A stretch of DNA of 12,443 nt from an uncultured Bacteroidia bacterium (GCA_938040915.1 CALHZE010000246.1:1-12443), one strand, 5' to 3'. Shown: positions 1-7,876, counted from the first letter of the stretch. Notes: generated by a model not told the origin, from the sequence alone. Numbers and translations: made by a program.

Positions 1-1198
1 CCCCCGCGTGCCCCCCCTTCTGGGCTCGCTCAAGAAGCCGACACCCCGCCACCGAGTCGCGAATCTCTAGATAGGTCATCCCCGCACGACGCAAAAGCGC
101 CGTGTCTTGTGGGCGATGCGTGAGCGCCTCTTGATAGTCGACGAGCGCCTGACGATACTCCCCCTGTATGGCAAGCACATCCCCACGCAAACACAGAACC
201 TCCCACTCCTGCGCCGTGGAAGCCAACGGATGCAATCGAGCCAACATATTGAGAGACTGCGTATACTGCTTGTTACGAAAAGCCGCAATCGCCGCACAAC
301 GCAACATCGCCGTGTCTTGTGGGTAATACCCCAAGTAACGCTGTGCCGTAGCGTATGCAACAGGCAACCGACCTATCTCCAACTGCGTCCACGCAAGCTG
401 AGGCAACAGCGCGGGGTTATGAGGGTCGCGCTTCTGATACTCAAGGAGCTTCACCTCCGCCTGTCGCTTGTAACCGAGCGCTAACATGAGGCGTGTGCGA
501 AGCACCCCATAACGGATATCTCTCGGTCGCGCATCCGTCGCCACCTCCGCGGTCAAAAGAGCGCTTTTCAAATCCCGAATCCCCTCTAATGCCAATGCCC
601 GAAGATAGGCATACTCTGGACGCTTGGCAAGACGAGTATATGAATTGTCAAGTTCGTCTAAGAGGTGATGCCAATCACCTTTATAGGCAAGATATTCCAA
701 ATGATTGAGCCCCTGTTGCTCTGGCGTATACCAGTTCTCCTTCCACAGCGCTTCCCACGCTGGCGTGGCTTGACAAGGGCGGAGCAAGGTATCGCGCTGC
801 AGCTCCTGCTCAGAGCGTTTCACCTTAGCGGCAAGATATTCTTTCAGAGCCCGAACGCCCTCTTCGTGATGCTCTGTCGCACACCCCACCTCCGCACGCA
901 CGAGGGCATACTCCGCTGTTTTCAAGGGGTATTGCGCCAAACGCGCCTGTGCCGAGTCTGACAAGCGGAGCGCCAGATAGCCCACGACCGCACCCTGCAA
1001 ATAGGCAACGTCTGCCTTACGGGTTAACAACGAGTCAAAGACTTGCACCGCCGCCTTATGCCAGCCACGCGCTTGCCATGCCACTGCTCTATAATACGCC
1101 TCAGGAAAGACCGTGAGTTGCCCAAAAAGCTCGCCACAAGAGCACAACAACAACAAAACGAGCCCGAGCCGCCCGTAACGATTGCGATTAGAAATCAT
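1..1198 (-). CDS. TPR-repeat protein with N-terminal signal sequence (3' end beyond window)
   Basis: An uninterrupted frame runs from the ATG at 1198 to the left edge, giving 399 complete codons with no stop, so the C-terminus is missing. Residues 1-27 look like an export signal: a basic stretch (R5, R7, R10), a leucine-rich core, then L-C-S-C. C21 could be a lipidation site (lipobox L18-C19-S20-C21). Cleavage by signal peptidase I before Q27 is the alternative. The rest is alpha-helical with tetratricopeptide-like repeats. The clearest are around residues 260-365, where Y-P-Q-D-T-A-M-L-R (near 293) and R-P-Q-D-T-A-L-L-R (near 363) recur 70 residues apart, each at the start of a TPR helix pair. 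TPR proteins act as protein-binding scaffolds; the partner is unknown. The start overlaps the last 11 bases of the histidine phosphatase gene, implying translational coupling at the end of the porT-MCP-phosphatase cluster. Confidence 0.8.
   Translation of the reverse strand, partial: MISNRNRYGRLGLVLLLLCSCGELFGQLTVFPEAYYRAVAWQARGWHKAAVQVFDSLLTRKADVAYLQGAVVGYLALRLSDSAQARLAQYPLKTAEYALVRAEVGCATEHHEEGVRALKEYLAAKVKRSEQELQRDTLLRPCQATPAWEALWKENWYTPEQQGLNHLEYLAYKGDWHHLLDELDNSYTRLAKRPEYAYLRALALEGIRDLKSALLTAEVATDARPRDIRYGVLRTRLMLALGYKRQAEVKLLEYQKRDPHNPALLPQLAWTQLEIGRLPVAYATAQRYLGYYPQDTAMLRCAAIAAFRNKQYTQSLNMLARLHPLASTAQEWEVLCLRGDVLAIQGEYRQALVDYQEALTHRPQDTALLRRAGMTYLEIRDSVAGCRLLERAQKGGHAG
98..323. repeat. 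In-frame direct repeat within the TPR gene
   Basis: The 16-base string CGCCGTGTCTTGTGGG occurs at 98-113 and again at 308-323. The spacing is 210 bases, or exactly 70 codons, about the length of two TPR units. The bases just to the left are also similar. On the minus strand both copies encode P-Q-D-T-A-(L/M)-L-R. The likely origin is duplication of a TPR pair within the gene. Confidence 0.6.
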
Positions 1199-1715
1199 AT
1201 TTTGCAACACTCCCATAAGCGGGGAGGTAGCTAAAGACATCGTTATCAAAGGTCACCCCGCGAAGCATCCTTGCACAAAGGTCTATCCCCCCATGCGCAA
1301 AGAGACAAATGCGCTGGTAATGGGCACGCTGCTCTTCGATAAACGCTGAGAGTCGCGCCTGCATATCGAGGAACGATTCGCCGCCCGGCGTACGCGCTTC
1401 TACCTGATGAGCAAACCAATAACGCACCTCGGGGGAATGGTTCTCATAAATAAACGTCCATTCCCATTCCCCGAAATAGAGCTCTTTCAGGCGGTCATCG
1501 CGCCGCGCGTCTGGGTAACCACAATAACTAGCCAAACGGACACAGCGCGTAAAAGGGCTTGTAAAAACTGCCTCAAAGGTCAACGACGCAAGACGCTCTT
1601 TTACCGCCTCGGCTTCTTGCTCAAAAGACGCCTCGCGTACGGGGACATCCGTCTGCCCATAACAGATTTGATAGGGGACGTCAACCGACGTGTGCCGCAC
1701 AATATAGACCTCCAT
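1188..1715 (-). CDS. Histidine phosphatase family protein, CobC (alpha-ribazole phosphatase)-like
   Basis: This 175-residue protein has the phosphoglycerate-mutase-type fold signature. R7-H8 in V-R-H-T carries the phosphorylated histidine, R57 lies in F-T-S-P-F-T-R, E78 in K-E-L-Y-F-G-E-W-E is the expected proton donor, and H141 in F-A-H-G-G is the second histidine. The segment after R-H-T (C-Y-G-Q-T-D-V-P, residues 18-25) closely resembles alpha-ribazole-5'-phosphate phosphatases (CobC), which remove a phosphate late in assembly of the cobalamin lower ligand. No other cobalamin gene is in view, so another small phosphoester is possible and I give no symbol. The length is slightly short but normal for the branch. 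There is no signal peptide, so it should be cytosolic. It begins 22 bases after the chemotaxis-protein stop and overlaps the TPR gene start. Confidence 0.82.
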   Translation of the reverse strand: MEVYIVRHTSVDVPYQICYGQTDVPVREASFEQEAEAVKERLASLTFEAVFTSPFTRCVRLASYCGYPDARRDDRLKELYFGEWEWTFIYENHSPEVRYWFAHQVEARTPGGESFLDMQARLSAFIEEQRAHYQRICLFAHGGIDLCARMLRGVTFDNDVFSYLPAYGSVAKYDF

Positions 1716-1722
1716 GCTCTCT

Positions 1723-1729
1723 TCCTCCT
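1723..1729 (-). promoter_or_regulatory. Strong Shine-Dalgarno site for the histidine phosphatase gene
   Basis: On the minus strand AGGAGGA ends 7 bases before the ATG at 1715. This is an almost ideal ribosome binding site and fixes the start codon. Such strong sites are uncommon in Bacteroidota, where A-rich leaders usually suffice. The other starts here show none as good. Confidence 0.7.
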
Positions 1730-1737
1730 AGGGTGCG

Positions 1738-3480
1738 TTAGTCCTCTATTTGAAAGAAGGAGACCTGCTCGGTGAGCTGATCGGTCTGCTTTACCAACGC
1801 CGATACATGCTCGGCGAGTTGTTGGCTCTGGTGCGCATTCTCTTGCGAGGCTTTGCTGAGCTCCTGCACGGCGTCGTTAATCTGGTTTGCCCCGACAGCC
1901 ATCTGTTGGCTCACACTACGCCCGCCGGCAGCCATTTCGGCTGATTTAGAGAGCTCTGGGGCAAGCGAAACGATTTGCTGCGCGGTCTTTTCATTGGCTC
2001 GTAGCGCCTCAGTGGCATAACGCACGACCTCCGAAGCTGTCGTGCCACTTCGTTCCGCCAATTTCCGCACCTCCGTAGCCACAACGGCAAAACCGCGCCC
2101 GTGCTCGCCGGCACGTGCTGCTTCTACCGCCGCATTCAAAGCAAGGATGTTGGTCTGTTGAGCCAATTCGCTCACGACGTTGATACGCGCAGCGATATTT
2201 CGCACAGCCTCTACACTCGCCTTCCCATCCACGGCAAGAGAATCAAAGACCTCTTTACTCTGCCCCATGATCGCCTCGGCTTGTTGTGCCAATTCTGCGT
2301 TATTGTCGATACTGGCAGTAATTTCCTCCACCGCATTCGAGACGTTTTCCATCCCCTCGGCTTGCGCACTAGAGTTACGCTGAATCGTGTCGACCGTCAG
2401 GTCAAGCGCCTTGGTAGCATCCTGTATCGCGCCAGACACGCCTGCCACCGAATGGAGTATCCCCGCAAAGCGTTCGCGCAACATGAGCAACGAACGGAAG
2501 AGAACCCCCATCTCATCATGCCGTAACGCATAGTGTTGATAAGCGTCCATCCGTTGGAACTTGCCCGTAGACATAGCCTCCACCAGTTTCGAGATGATCT
2601 GGAGCGGCACTGACTGTAGGCGCACAATCCAGTTAATCGTAAAATAGGCAATAACACAAACCCCAACAAACATCAGCGCCACGAGCCAGTAAAGGAAGTT
2701 GGTTTGCTCGGTCTTTGCCACTTGCGAAGAGGCGAGCTGCTCGGTGTAGTAGTTGAGCAGGGTGGTCGACGTCATTCGCAACGCCTCACACTTTTCCACC
2801 CGCTGTTGGTGAATCGTCATAAGTTGCACGTGGGCTTGACTTAGGTTTTGCAACTCTTTTGCGATCTCATTTTGCCCCACCGTGCTAGCGCGATCGGCAA
2901 GGGTTGCGAGGGTAGCGGCAATAGCCTTGCTCTCTTCGCTTTTTTGCACGAGCGCTTCCTTCTCGGTCCGTACACGCCCCATGACATCCGCAAGGCGGAG
3001 CTTGAACTCTAGGAGCTCGATCGTCTTAGGAAGTCCCGCGAGGATGCCGTCAATGTGCGAGAGCGCCTCATCAATGGTGCGGCTCTGTTGTCCGATCCCC
3101 TTCCACGCTCGTTCTATTTCATCGCCCAAAGCGGGGACTTCTCTCATCTTAGCGAGCGAGACGCTTAACCCCGCGCTATACTCCGTGCCGCGTAGCTGCT
3201 CCTCGAGTTCTCCCGCCACTTTCGTGAAGGTCTCAATACTCTTTTGCGCCGTCTGATAACGTGCTTGTGCCGTCACGGGGTCATTGACATCGGCTAGCAG
3301 GAGAATGGCATATTCGTTTACCGCCGCCATCCCGACGTCAATCCGGCTGCGCGCATCTTGTAAGAATGCGAAACGATGTATGAGGTAGAAAGTAAAGATA
3401 ACCCCGAGCAGGATACACCCTACCCCAAAAAAGTTGTTGAAATAGAGTTTGCGGCGCAACGGCCAGTTTGCGAAACGCAT
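1738..3480 (-). CDS. Methyl-accepting chemotaxis protein (transmembrane chemoreceptor)
   Basis: This 580-residue protein has the full layout of a chemoreceptor. There is a basic N-terminus and first membrane segment (about residues 12-36), then an extracytoplasmic, mostly helical sensor region (about 37-260, like a four-helix bundle). A second membrane segment (about 262-287) is followed by a HAMP region (about 288-340, with P292 and D322-E323-M-G) and a cytoplasmic signalling coiled coil. The hairpin tip at about 438-468 (E-L-A-Q-Q-T-N-I-L-A-L-N-A-A-V-E-A-A-R-A, then G-E-H-G-R-G-F-A-V-V-A) is nearly identical to classical MCPs such as Tsr and would contact CheA/CheW. E385-E386 in a V-E-E-I-T-A-S context is a plausible methylation site. 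No C-terminal receptor pentapeptide is present. It starts 13 bases after the porT stop and is 22 bases ahead of the phosphatase, so it is probably in one operon with them. No cheA, cheW, cheR or cheB is in view. Confidence 0.93.
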   Translation of the reverse strand: MRFANWPLRRKLYFNNFFGVGCILLGVIFTFYLIHRFAFLQDARSRIDVGMAAVNEYAILLLADVNDPVTAQARYQTAQKSIETFTKVAGELEEQLRGTEYSAGLSVSLAKMREVPALGDEIERAWKGIGQQSRTIDEALSHIDGILAGLPKTIELLEFKLRLADVMGRVRTEKEALVQKSEESKAIAATLATLADRASTVGQNEIAKELQNLSQAHVQLMTIHQQRVEKCEALRMTSTTLLNYYTEQLASSQVAKTEQTNFLYWLVALMFVGVCVIAYFTINWIVRLQSVPLQIISKLVEAMSTGKFQRMDAYQHYALRHDEMGVLFRSLLMLRERFAGILHSVAGVSGAIQDATKALDLTVDTIQRNSSAQAEGMENVSNAVEEITASIDNNAELAQQAEAIMGQSKEVFDSLAVDGKASVEAVRNIAARINVVSELAQQTNILALNAAVEAARAGEHGRGFAVVATEVRKLAERSGTTASEVVRYATEALRANEKTAQQIVSLAPELSKSAEMAAGGRSVSQQMAVGANQINDAVQELSKASQENAHQSQQLAEHVSALVKQTDQLTEQVSFFQIED

Positions 3481-3493
3481 GGCGTAATTTGAG

Positions 3494-4264
3494 TTATTCG
3501 AAGATGAGAGAGAAGATCACAATTTGAGAGGTCAGACTCTTAATCGCCGTGTTATAGTGTTCCTTACCTTCGGCGGCGTCAGGGGCTAAGACATTTTGAA
3601 AGCCCCCCGACCACTTGACCTCAGGCGCCATCTTAAAGTAAGTGAAGTAGAGCTCAAAACCCAAGCCGATCTCATAAGCCATGTCAAACTTGTTGAGACG
3701 GATGAACTGGTTGTTCTCAATCTTGAGTTTCTTGAAAGCTGCCATATCGGCGCGGAAGTTAACTCCTCCACAGACGTAGGGGCGGATATTGGAGTGGCGC
3801 GGCACGGCATAGACAAAAAGCAGCGGCATCTCGATATACGACGACTCGATCTGCATCCGGATATCCTCCTCGCCATAGAGCCCCTTTCGCCCAACGTTGT
3901 AAAAGGTGACGTCGCGTTGACCGAAGCAAATCCCCGGTAGGAGGCGGATGTGCATGTCGTTGTTGATCCGAAATCTGACGAGGGCATTGACGTTAAACCC
4001 TGGGTGAACCTTGTCAACGTTGCCCCAAAAGCGGGTCGAGTCGTCATAGCGCGGCGGCTGGACGAGTTGTCCTGAGTTGAGAATGCGGAAGTCCATAGCG
4101 TTGAGCCCGATCCCAATGCCAAAGCGGAGGAAGCGTTCCTCATTACGCGGGCGATTGAGCACCGTCCGCCCCCCCTGTGCCCTAAGGGGCGTCAGTGCCC
4201 CGACACCAAGCACCTCAACCACCACGAGGAAGAGGAACAACGCTAGACGCCGCGCACGGCGCAT
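3494..4264 (-). CDS. porT: Type IX secretion system outer-membrane beta-barrel protein PorT
   Basis: This is a 256-residue exported beta-barrel protein. Residues 1-29 form a signal peptide (R2-R3-A-R5-R6, a hydrophobic core, cleavage after L-R-A and before Q30). The body alternates polar and aromatic strands. It contains the block I-E-S-S-Y-I-E-M-P-L-L (about 139-149), then I-R-P-Y-V-C-G-G-V-N-F-R (about 160-171) and Y-E-I-G-L-G-F-E-L-Y-F (about 197-207), which I recognise from PorT/SprT. In Porphyromonas gingivalis PorT is needed to export gingipains through the T9SS; SprT serves gliding and secretion in Flavobacterium. I chose the ATG at 4264 because it begins the basic n-region. A GTG at 4285 is in frame but would add a non-signal-like extension. 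The gene leads the cluster porT, MCP, histidine phosphatase and TPR protein. I saw no clear TAnnTTTG box upstream. Confidence 0.83.
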   Translation of the reverse strand: MRRARRLALFLFLVVVEVLGVGALTPLRAQGGRTVLNRPRNEERFLRFGIGIGLNAMDFRILNSGQLVQPPRYDDSTRFWGNVDKVHPGFNVNALVRFRINNDMHIRLLPGICFGQRDVTFYNVGRKGLYGEEDIRMQIESSYIEMPLLFVYAVPRHSNIRPYVCGGVNFRADMAAFKKLKIENNQFIRLNKFDMAYEIGLGFELYFTYFKMAPEVKWSGGFQNVLAPDAAEGKEHYNTAIKSLTSQIVIFSLIFE

Positions 4265-4399
4265 AAGAACATTCTTGTCGTACACTTCGGTTATTCGCTA
4301 TCACACTCGGGGGGCTCGCCCATCGCTCGCCTCTCCCCGTCGCTCCTTAGAAACGCAAAATCCAGCCGGTTTATTGCTACGCGACGAGTCCGCAGGAAG

Positions 4400-4413
4400 G
4401 TTGTATCTACAAC
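4400..4413. repeat. Short perfect inverted repeat upstream of porT
   Basis: GTTGTA-TC-TACAAC is a 14-base near-palindrome with 6-base arms in the gap between the sensor gene stop (4472) and porT (4264). It might be an operator, or a small stem in the transcript. The rest of this 207-base gap shows only a G/C-rich stretch with repeated GGCGAGC near porT and no gene. Confidence 0.3.
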
Positions 4414-4471
4414 ATCCGTTCCAAGATTCGATGCCCCGCCCGTCTGCGTATGCCCCACGCGAGACACCTAC

Positions 4472-6784
4472 TTACAACTCAAACGAGAGTTTCAAGACCT
4501 TGTAGACGCGATGGTTGTGATCCTTGAGCGGGAGGTAAAACTCCAAGACCGAGATGTCTGTATCCCCAATATGCTGATGCATCTCAATACGGCGACTCTT
4601 GCCGGAGCGCACCTCGTTCCAGAAGGTCTCAAAGCGTCGCCGATCCCACCCAGGGATCTCACACCCGTCAGAGAAGTGCGTCTGAACAATCTGCGAACGC
4701 GTCACTTGGAGACGCTCTAGGTAATTGGCACTGGCGTTAATCGCAAAGCCATCAAGGTTATACTCCACATAGTAGAGATTTGCCGATAACGCCACAAAAA
4801 GACTCTCGTTCTCCTCTCGCTTGCGATCGGCTTCCTCTTGAGTCGCTTTCAACTCTTCGAGGTTTTGACGCAACTCCTCGTCTTGTGCCTTAAGCTCCTC
4901 GGCTTGCTCTTGCGATTGGGCTAAAAGCTGCGCCGTATTCATCCCCACCTGTACGGTAAAGAGACTCGCTGCGACGTAGACCGAAAGGTTGTTCAAAAAG
5001 TCTATCACATAAGCGGGGAAGGGCTTAAACGAAGCAAGCTCTAAGACCGCAATAGCTTCCCCCTCGTGAAGCATAGGGACAATCAAAATGCACTTGGGGG
5101 GCGCTTGACCCACCCCCGCCATGATCGCGGAGAAGTCGTCAGGGATCTCAGTCAAGTAGATATGCGTTTTCTCCATAGCACACGAACCGATGAGCCCCTC
5201 GCCATATTTGAACTTCCCATGAAGGAAACGCTTCTCACCCCACGCATACGACACCTTGAGAAGGTATTCGTCTGACTGGCGACGCTGGTGACGCTCGTCG
5301 TCGCGGAGGTAGAGCGTCCCCATTTCCGCGTGTACATAGTGTGCGATACTGAAGAGGAAGTTCTCACACAGCATATCTAGGTTGTTTGAGTTCTCGCGCA
5401 AAAGCTTACTAAACTCAGCCAACCCACGGTTGACCCACGCACGATTCTCATTCTCAGCCTCACGGTTTTGCTCGTCTTCTTTAGCAGCACGGAGACTGTC
5501 GCGCATAGAGATAAGCGATTTACCGAGCGAGTCTTTCGGCCCCAAGAGCGTGATGTCATGGGAGAGGTCGCCACTCCCGATACTCCGCGCCAAAGCATCC
5601 ATCCGGCGCAGTCCATTTAACAGGCGGTTCATCGCCACGCTCATCCACTCGAGCTCGTCGCCCGAACGGATATTAAGCTCAGCGTCTGACTCTAGATCGC
5701 CTTGGGCAAGGATATTGAGTTTCTCGGTCATAAGGAGTATCGGGCGCGAAATGTGGAGCGAGATCCACCAAAGGGCAATAATGAGGAGGAACGTCCCCAG
5801 CAGCCCCGCAAAAATCGCCACCTTGAGACTCTCGTCTGCACTGTGGGTAATGACCCCAAGGGGAACGCAGATCCCCATCCCCCAATGCGAATTTGCGCCA
5901 TTGACAGAAATGGGCGAGATGTAGACATAGTAGTCTAGACTCGAAAGCGAGTCCTGGTAGACAAAGGTCGAAGAAAGCCCCTTCCGTAGCCGTTCCTCAA
6001 GGTTCTCGTTTTGGGCGACAATGCCAAAGAGGTCATAGATGCTCTTGTTAAGCATCGAGTCGCTGGGGTGAGAGGCAATACGCGCCTTCCCTGAAAGAAG
6101 GAAGGGTATGCTCCCCTCAAAGGGCTTTATGTCCTTAATGAAGTCTTGTAACCAACGCAAAGAGATGTCTAAACCGATAAGCCCCGCGTAACGGGCATTC
6201 TTTTGCAGCGGGGCGCCGACCGTGGTCATCATGATCCCCCCCCCGCCTTCGTTGCCTTGGGTCATGGTGTCGAGGTAGGGGTCCCAGATGTCTGCCACGT
6301 TACGTTGCTTGATGGTCGCATAGGGACCGAAGTCGCCATCCATCGAAAGTTCTAAGACCTCGGTAACGAACTTGTTATTCTCGTCTAAGTTGAGCGATCG
6401 GGTCAGACGCCCGTAATCTTTGGTATAGCCAGGGACAAAAGCCGCATACTCATAACAATCCCAAAAGCCCGTTACCTCACGGTGCTGCTTATAAACCTCT
6501 TGCAACATCTGTAAGTGAAGGGGTTTCCAGACCGCAGAATCCATCTCATAGAAGTTGCCAAAGGCGCTGGCTAAGGTGCGCGCGGTCGCCAAGTACTCTT
6601 CAAACTGACAACGTACCTCAAAAGCCGCCCGCTCGACACTCAACTTCACCTTCGCATACGCTTCTTCCTTGAGCGTGAAAGAGGTCTTGTTGACGATGTA
6701 GCTAATCGAGATGACGTAGATCACCAGCGAAACAGAGAGTACCAAGAGGACGATCTTGTTCCGAATATTGATATGAAAGCGCAT
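4472..6784 (-). CDS. Membrane sensor: dCache - tandem HAMP - GAF - coiled coil - PAS, no output domain
   Basis: This 770-residue protein has an N-terminal membrane segment (about 11-32) and an extracytoplasmic region of about 285 residues that fits a double-Cache sensor, including Y-A-G-L-I-G-L-D-I-S-L near 199-209. A second membrane segment (about 321-344) precedes HAMP (about 345-396: P348, G362-D363-L, D376-E377) and a second HAMP-like unit (about 397-435: G404-D-L, D418, M427). A GAF domain follows (about 450-612), with G528-E-G-L-I-G and the run Y-L-T-E-I-P-D-D-F. A charged coiled coil (about 613-660) is rich in E-E-L and T-Q-E-E. The terminal PAS-like domain (about 661-770) starts L-F-V-A-L-S-A-N-L-Y-Y-V-E-Y. 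The cytoplasmic part resembles a GAF-PAS module I know from gliding Bacteroidota. There is no histidine kinase, GGDEF, EAL or MCP domain, so it presumably signals through a partner. It has its own promoter box and lies upstream of porT and the MCP. Confidence 0.88.
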   Translation of the reverse strand: MRFHINIRNKIVLLVLSVSLVIYVISISYIVNKTSFTLKEEAYAKVKLSVERAAFEVRCQFEEYLATARTLASAFGNFYEMDSAVWKPLHLQMLQEVYKQHREVTGFWDCYEYAAFVPGYTKDYGRLTRSLNLDENNKFVTEVLELSMDGDFGPYATIKQRNVADIWDPYLDTMTQGNEGGGGIMMTTVGAPLQKNARYAGLIGLDISLRWLQDFIKDIKPFEGSIPFLLSGKARIASHPSDSMLNKSIYDLFGIVAQNENLEERLRKGLSSTFVYQDSLSSLDYYVYISPISVNGANSHWGMGICVPLGVITHSADESLKVAIFAGLLGTFLLIIALWWISLHISRPILLMTEKLNILAQGDLESDAELNIRSGDELEWMSVAMNRLLNGLRRMDALARSIGSGDLSHDITLLGPKDSLGKSLISMRDSLRAAKEDEQNREAENENRAWVNRGLAEFSKLLRENSNNLDMLCENFLFSIAHYVHAEMGTLYLRDDERHQRRQSDEYLLKVSYAWGEKRFLHGKFKYGEGLIGSCAMEKTHIYLTEIPDDFSAIMAGVGQAPPKCILIVPMLHEGEAIAVLELASFKPFPAYVIDFLNNLSVYVAASLFTVQVGMNTAQLLAQSQEQAEELKAQDEELRQNLEELKATQEEADRKREENESLFVALSANLYYVEYNLDGFAINASANYLERLQVTRSQIVQTHFSDGCEIPGWDRRRFETFWNEVRSGKSRRIEMHQHIGDTDISVLEFYLPLKDHNHRVYKVLKLSFEL

Positions 6785-6807
6785 GACGTCGTCTGGTTAA
6801 GGTCTTA

Positions 6808-6815
6808 CAAAGGTA
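6808..6815 (-). promoter_or_regulatory. Bacteroidota-type -7 promoter box for the dCache-GAF-PAS sensor gene
   Basis: On the minus strand TACCTTTG fits TAnnTTTG exactly and sits 23 bases before the ATG at 6784. It abuts the stop codon (6817) of the preceding gene, so any -33 element lies inside that coding region. No clear TTTG is seen there; TTC occurs at about the right distance. The same eight bases precede the 6817-7854 gene. Confidence 0.55.
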
Positions 6816-6816
6816 C

Positions 6817-7854
6817 TCATAGAAATATCGTTTGAAGGGCACGCGAGATATGAAGGCGGATGGTTGAGAAATTATACAGGTAGCGCGCCACTTCGCCATA
6901 AGATTTAATAGCCCCTAGGATGAAACAGGGAGAGTATTGGCAATTGATCTGCAAGACGACCGAGCTCGCATGCGTAAAGTGCAAATCTTCGTCGTTAGCG
7001 CGACGTTTGCCAATGTAGTAGGAAAGCCCCGGCACCACAGGGGCGGCAAGGACAAGGCTCTTGCCAGGCGAGGTGTCGAGGAAGGCGCTGGTCACGACCT
7101 CGCCCCGCAGGGTGGTCGTCAATGGGGTTATGTGGAAGTCTATCGCGGGGTGAGACTCGCTCATATATTGGCGGAAGTTGACCTGATCGACGGGCGGCTT
7201 ATCGTTCTCCAAAAGACGCCCGCCCTGTTCCTTAGCAAAGTCGTGTGGCGGGATGACCGTGCAACTGTTGACATTAAAGCTAGACACGGGGAACTTAAAA
7301 TGCACTTTCTCCAAATCGGGTTCGAACGGATTAAGGACGTCAAACCATGCCTTAAGGTCGTCATGGAGCGCACAGTGGAGCACCACCGCGCGTTCGGGGT
7401 AAAACTCGCCGGTAGAGCCGTCTACCACGACCGACTCGCGCATCTCGTCTTTGCCGCATTCTGAACCCGCAACCCACCCAATGATAGGCGTTTCGCCTTG
7501 GAGCGGGACAGTCGTCATATAGACGCCATAGCCCAAGTGTACCGAGCTAAAAGCTGGGATGGCAATGATAGAGAAACCATTGGGGTAGGTGTCGCGCTCT
7601 ATACTCTCAAAGTTAAACGACTGGTAAGAGTTGATATGCACGCTCCGCACCCACTCCGTTAGGTCGTTGACTTGGATGCAGAGGGGCTCACCGTCGGGGT
7701 CATACTCGATGGGGAACTTGTCAGAGATCCCCCCAATCCAATAGCCCGTGGGAAGGAGGGCGAGGACGTCGTCTAGCGCCGTTAAGATCAGTACGTGTTC
7801 GTTACAGATGAGTTCCGTAACCTCGCGGACGGTGTAATAAACGCGCTGTTGCAT
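6817..7854 (-). CDS. Uncharacterised cytosolic protein, DUF6976-like
   Basis: This 345-residue protein has no signal peptide or membrane segment. By recall it fits an uncharacterised bacterial family (I believe DUF6976). Near residues 34-43 is L-P-T-G-Y-W-I-G-G-I, where the family has L-P-x-G-x-W-I-G-G-T. Later come N92-G-F-S, I-P-A-F-S-S-V-H (about 99-106), P-I-I-G-W-V-A-G (about 123-130), A-V-V-L-H (156-160), L-N-P-F-E-P-D (174-180) and, near the C-terminus, A-P-V-V-P-G-L-S-Y-Y (271-280). No function is known to me. The W-I-G-G element also recalls FIST sensory domains, but I would not claim homology. I chose the ATG at 7854 over an upstream in-frame TTG at 7887. The promoter box at 7885-7892 overlaps that TTG, and AGAGGAGC sits directly before the ATG. 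Its place beside two sensory genes suggests a signalling role, by inference only. Confidence 0.7.
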   Translation of the reverse strand: MQQRVYYTVREVTELICNEHVLILTALDDVLALLPTGYWIGGISDKFPIEYDPDGEPLCIQVNDLTEWVRSVHINSYQSFNFESIERDTYPNGFSIIAIPAFSSVHLGYGVYMTTVPLQGETPIIGWVAGSECGKDEMRESVVVDGSTGEFYPERAVVLHCALHDDLKAWFDVLNPFEPDLEKVHFKFPVSSFNVNSCTVIPPHDFAKEQGGRLLENDKPPVDQVNFRQYMSESHPAIDFHITPLTTTLRGEVVTSAFLDTSPGKSLVLAAPVVPGLSYYIGKRRANDEDLHFTHASSVVLQINCQYSPCFILGAIKSYGEVARYLYNFSTIRLHISRALQTIFL

Positions 7855-7876
7855 GCTCCTCTCTTTTCTCTGGTGG

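Noticed and set aside
107..484. 125-codon plus-strand open frame near the left edge
   Set aside because: The minus frame is open from 1198 to the edge with a signal peptide and TPR repeats, so the plus frame is not needed.
2101..2526. 141-codon plus-strand open frame inside the MCP gene
   Set aside because: It lies opposite the highly conserved MCP signalling region, so it is a shadow.
4305..4345. G/C-rich stretch with repeated GGCGAGC ahead of porT, considered as a structured leader or riboswitch
   Set aside because: Only short competing stems are visible and no known riboswitch core is recognised; cobalamin control was considered because of the CobC-like gene but no B12-box was seen.
6190..6690. 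Amino-acid-binding motif of dCache domains in the sensor protein
   Set aside because: The R-x-W-Y signature expected for amino-acid-binding dCache domains is not seen; W-D-P-Y occurs instead, so no ligand is assigned.
6937..7464. 175-codon plus-strand open frame opposite the DUF6976-like gene
   Set aside because: It is antisense to a frame with coherent protein motifs and its own promoter box; its composition is basic and low in recognisable motifs.
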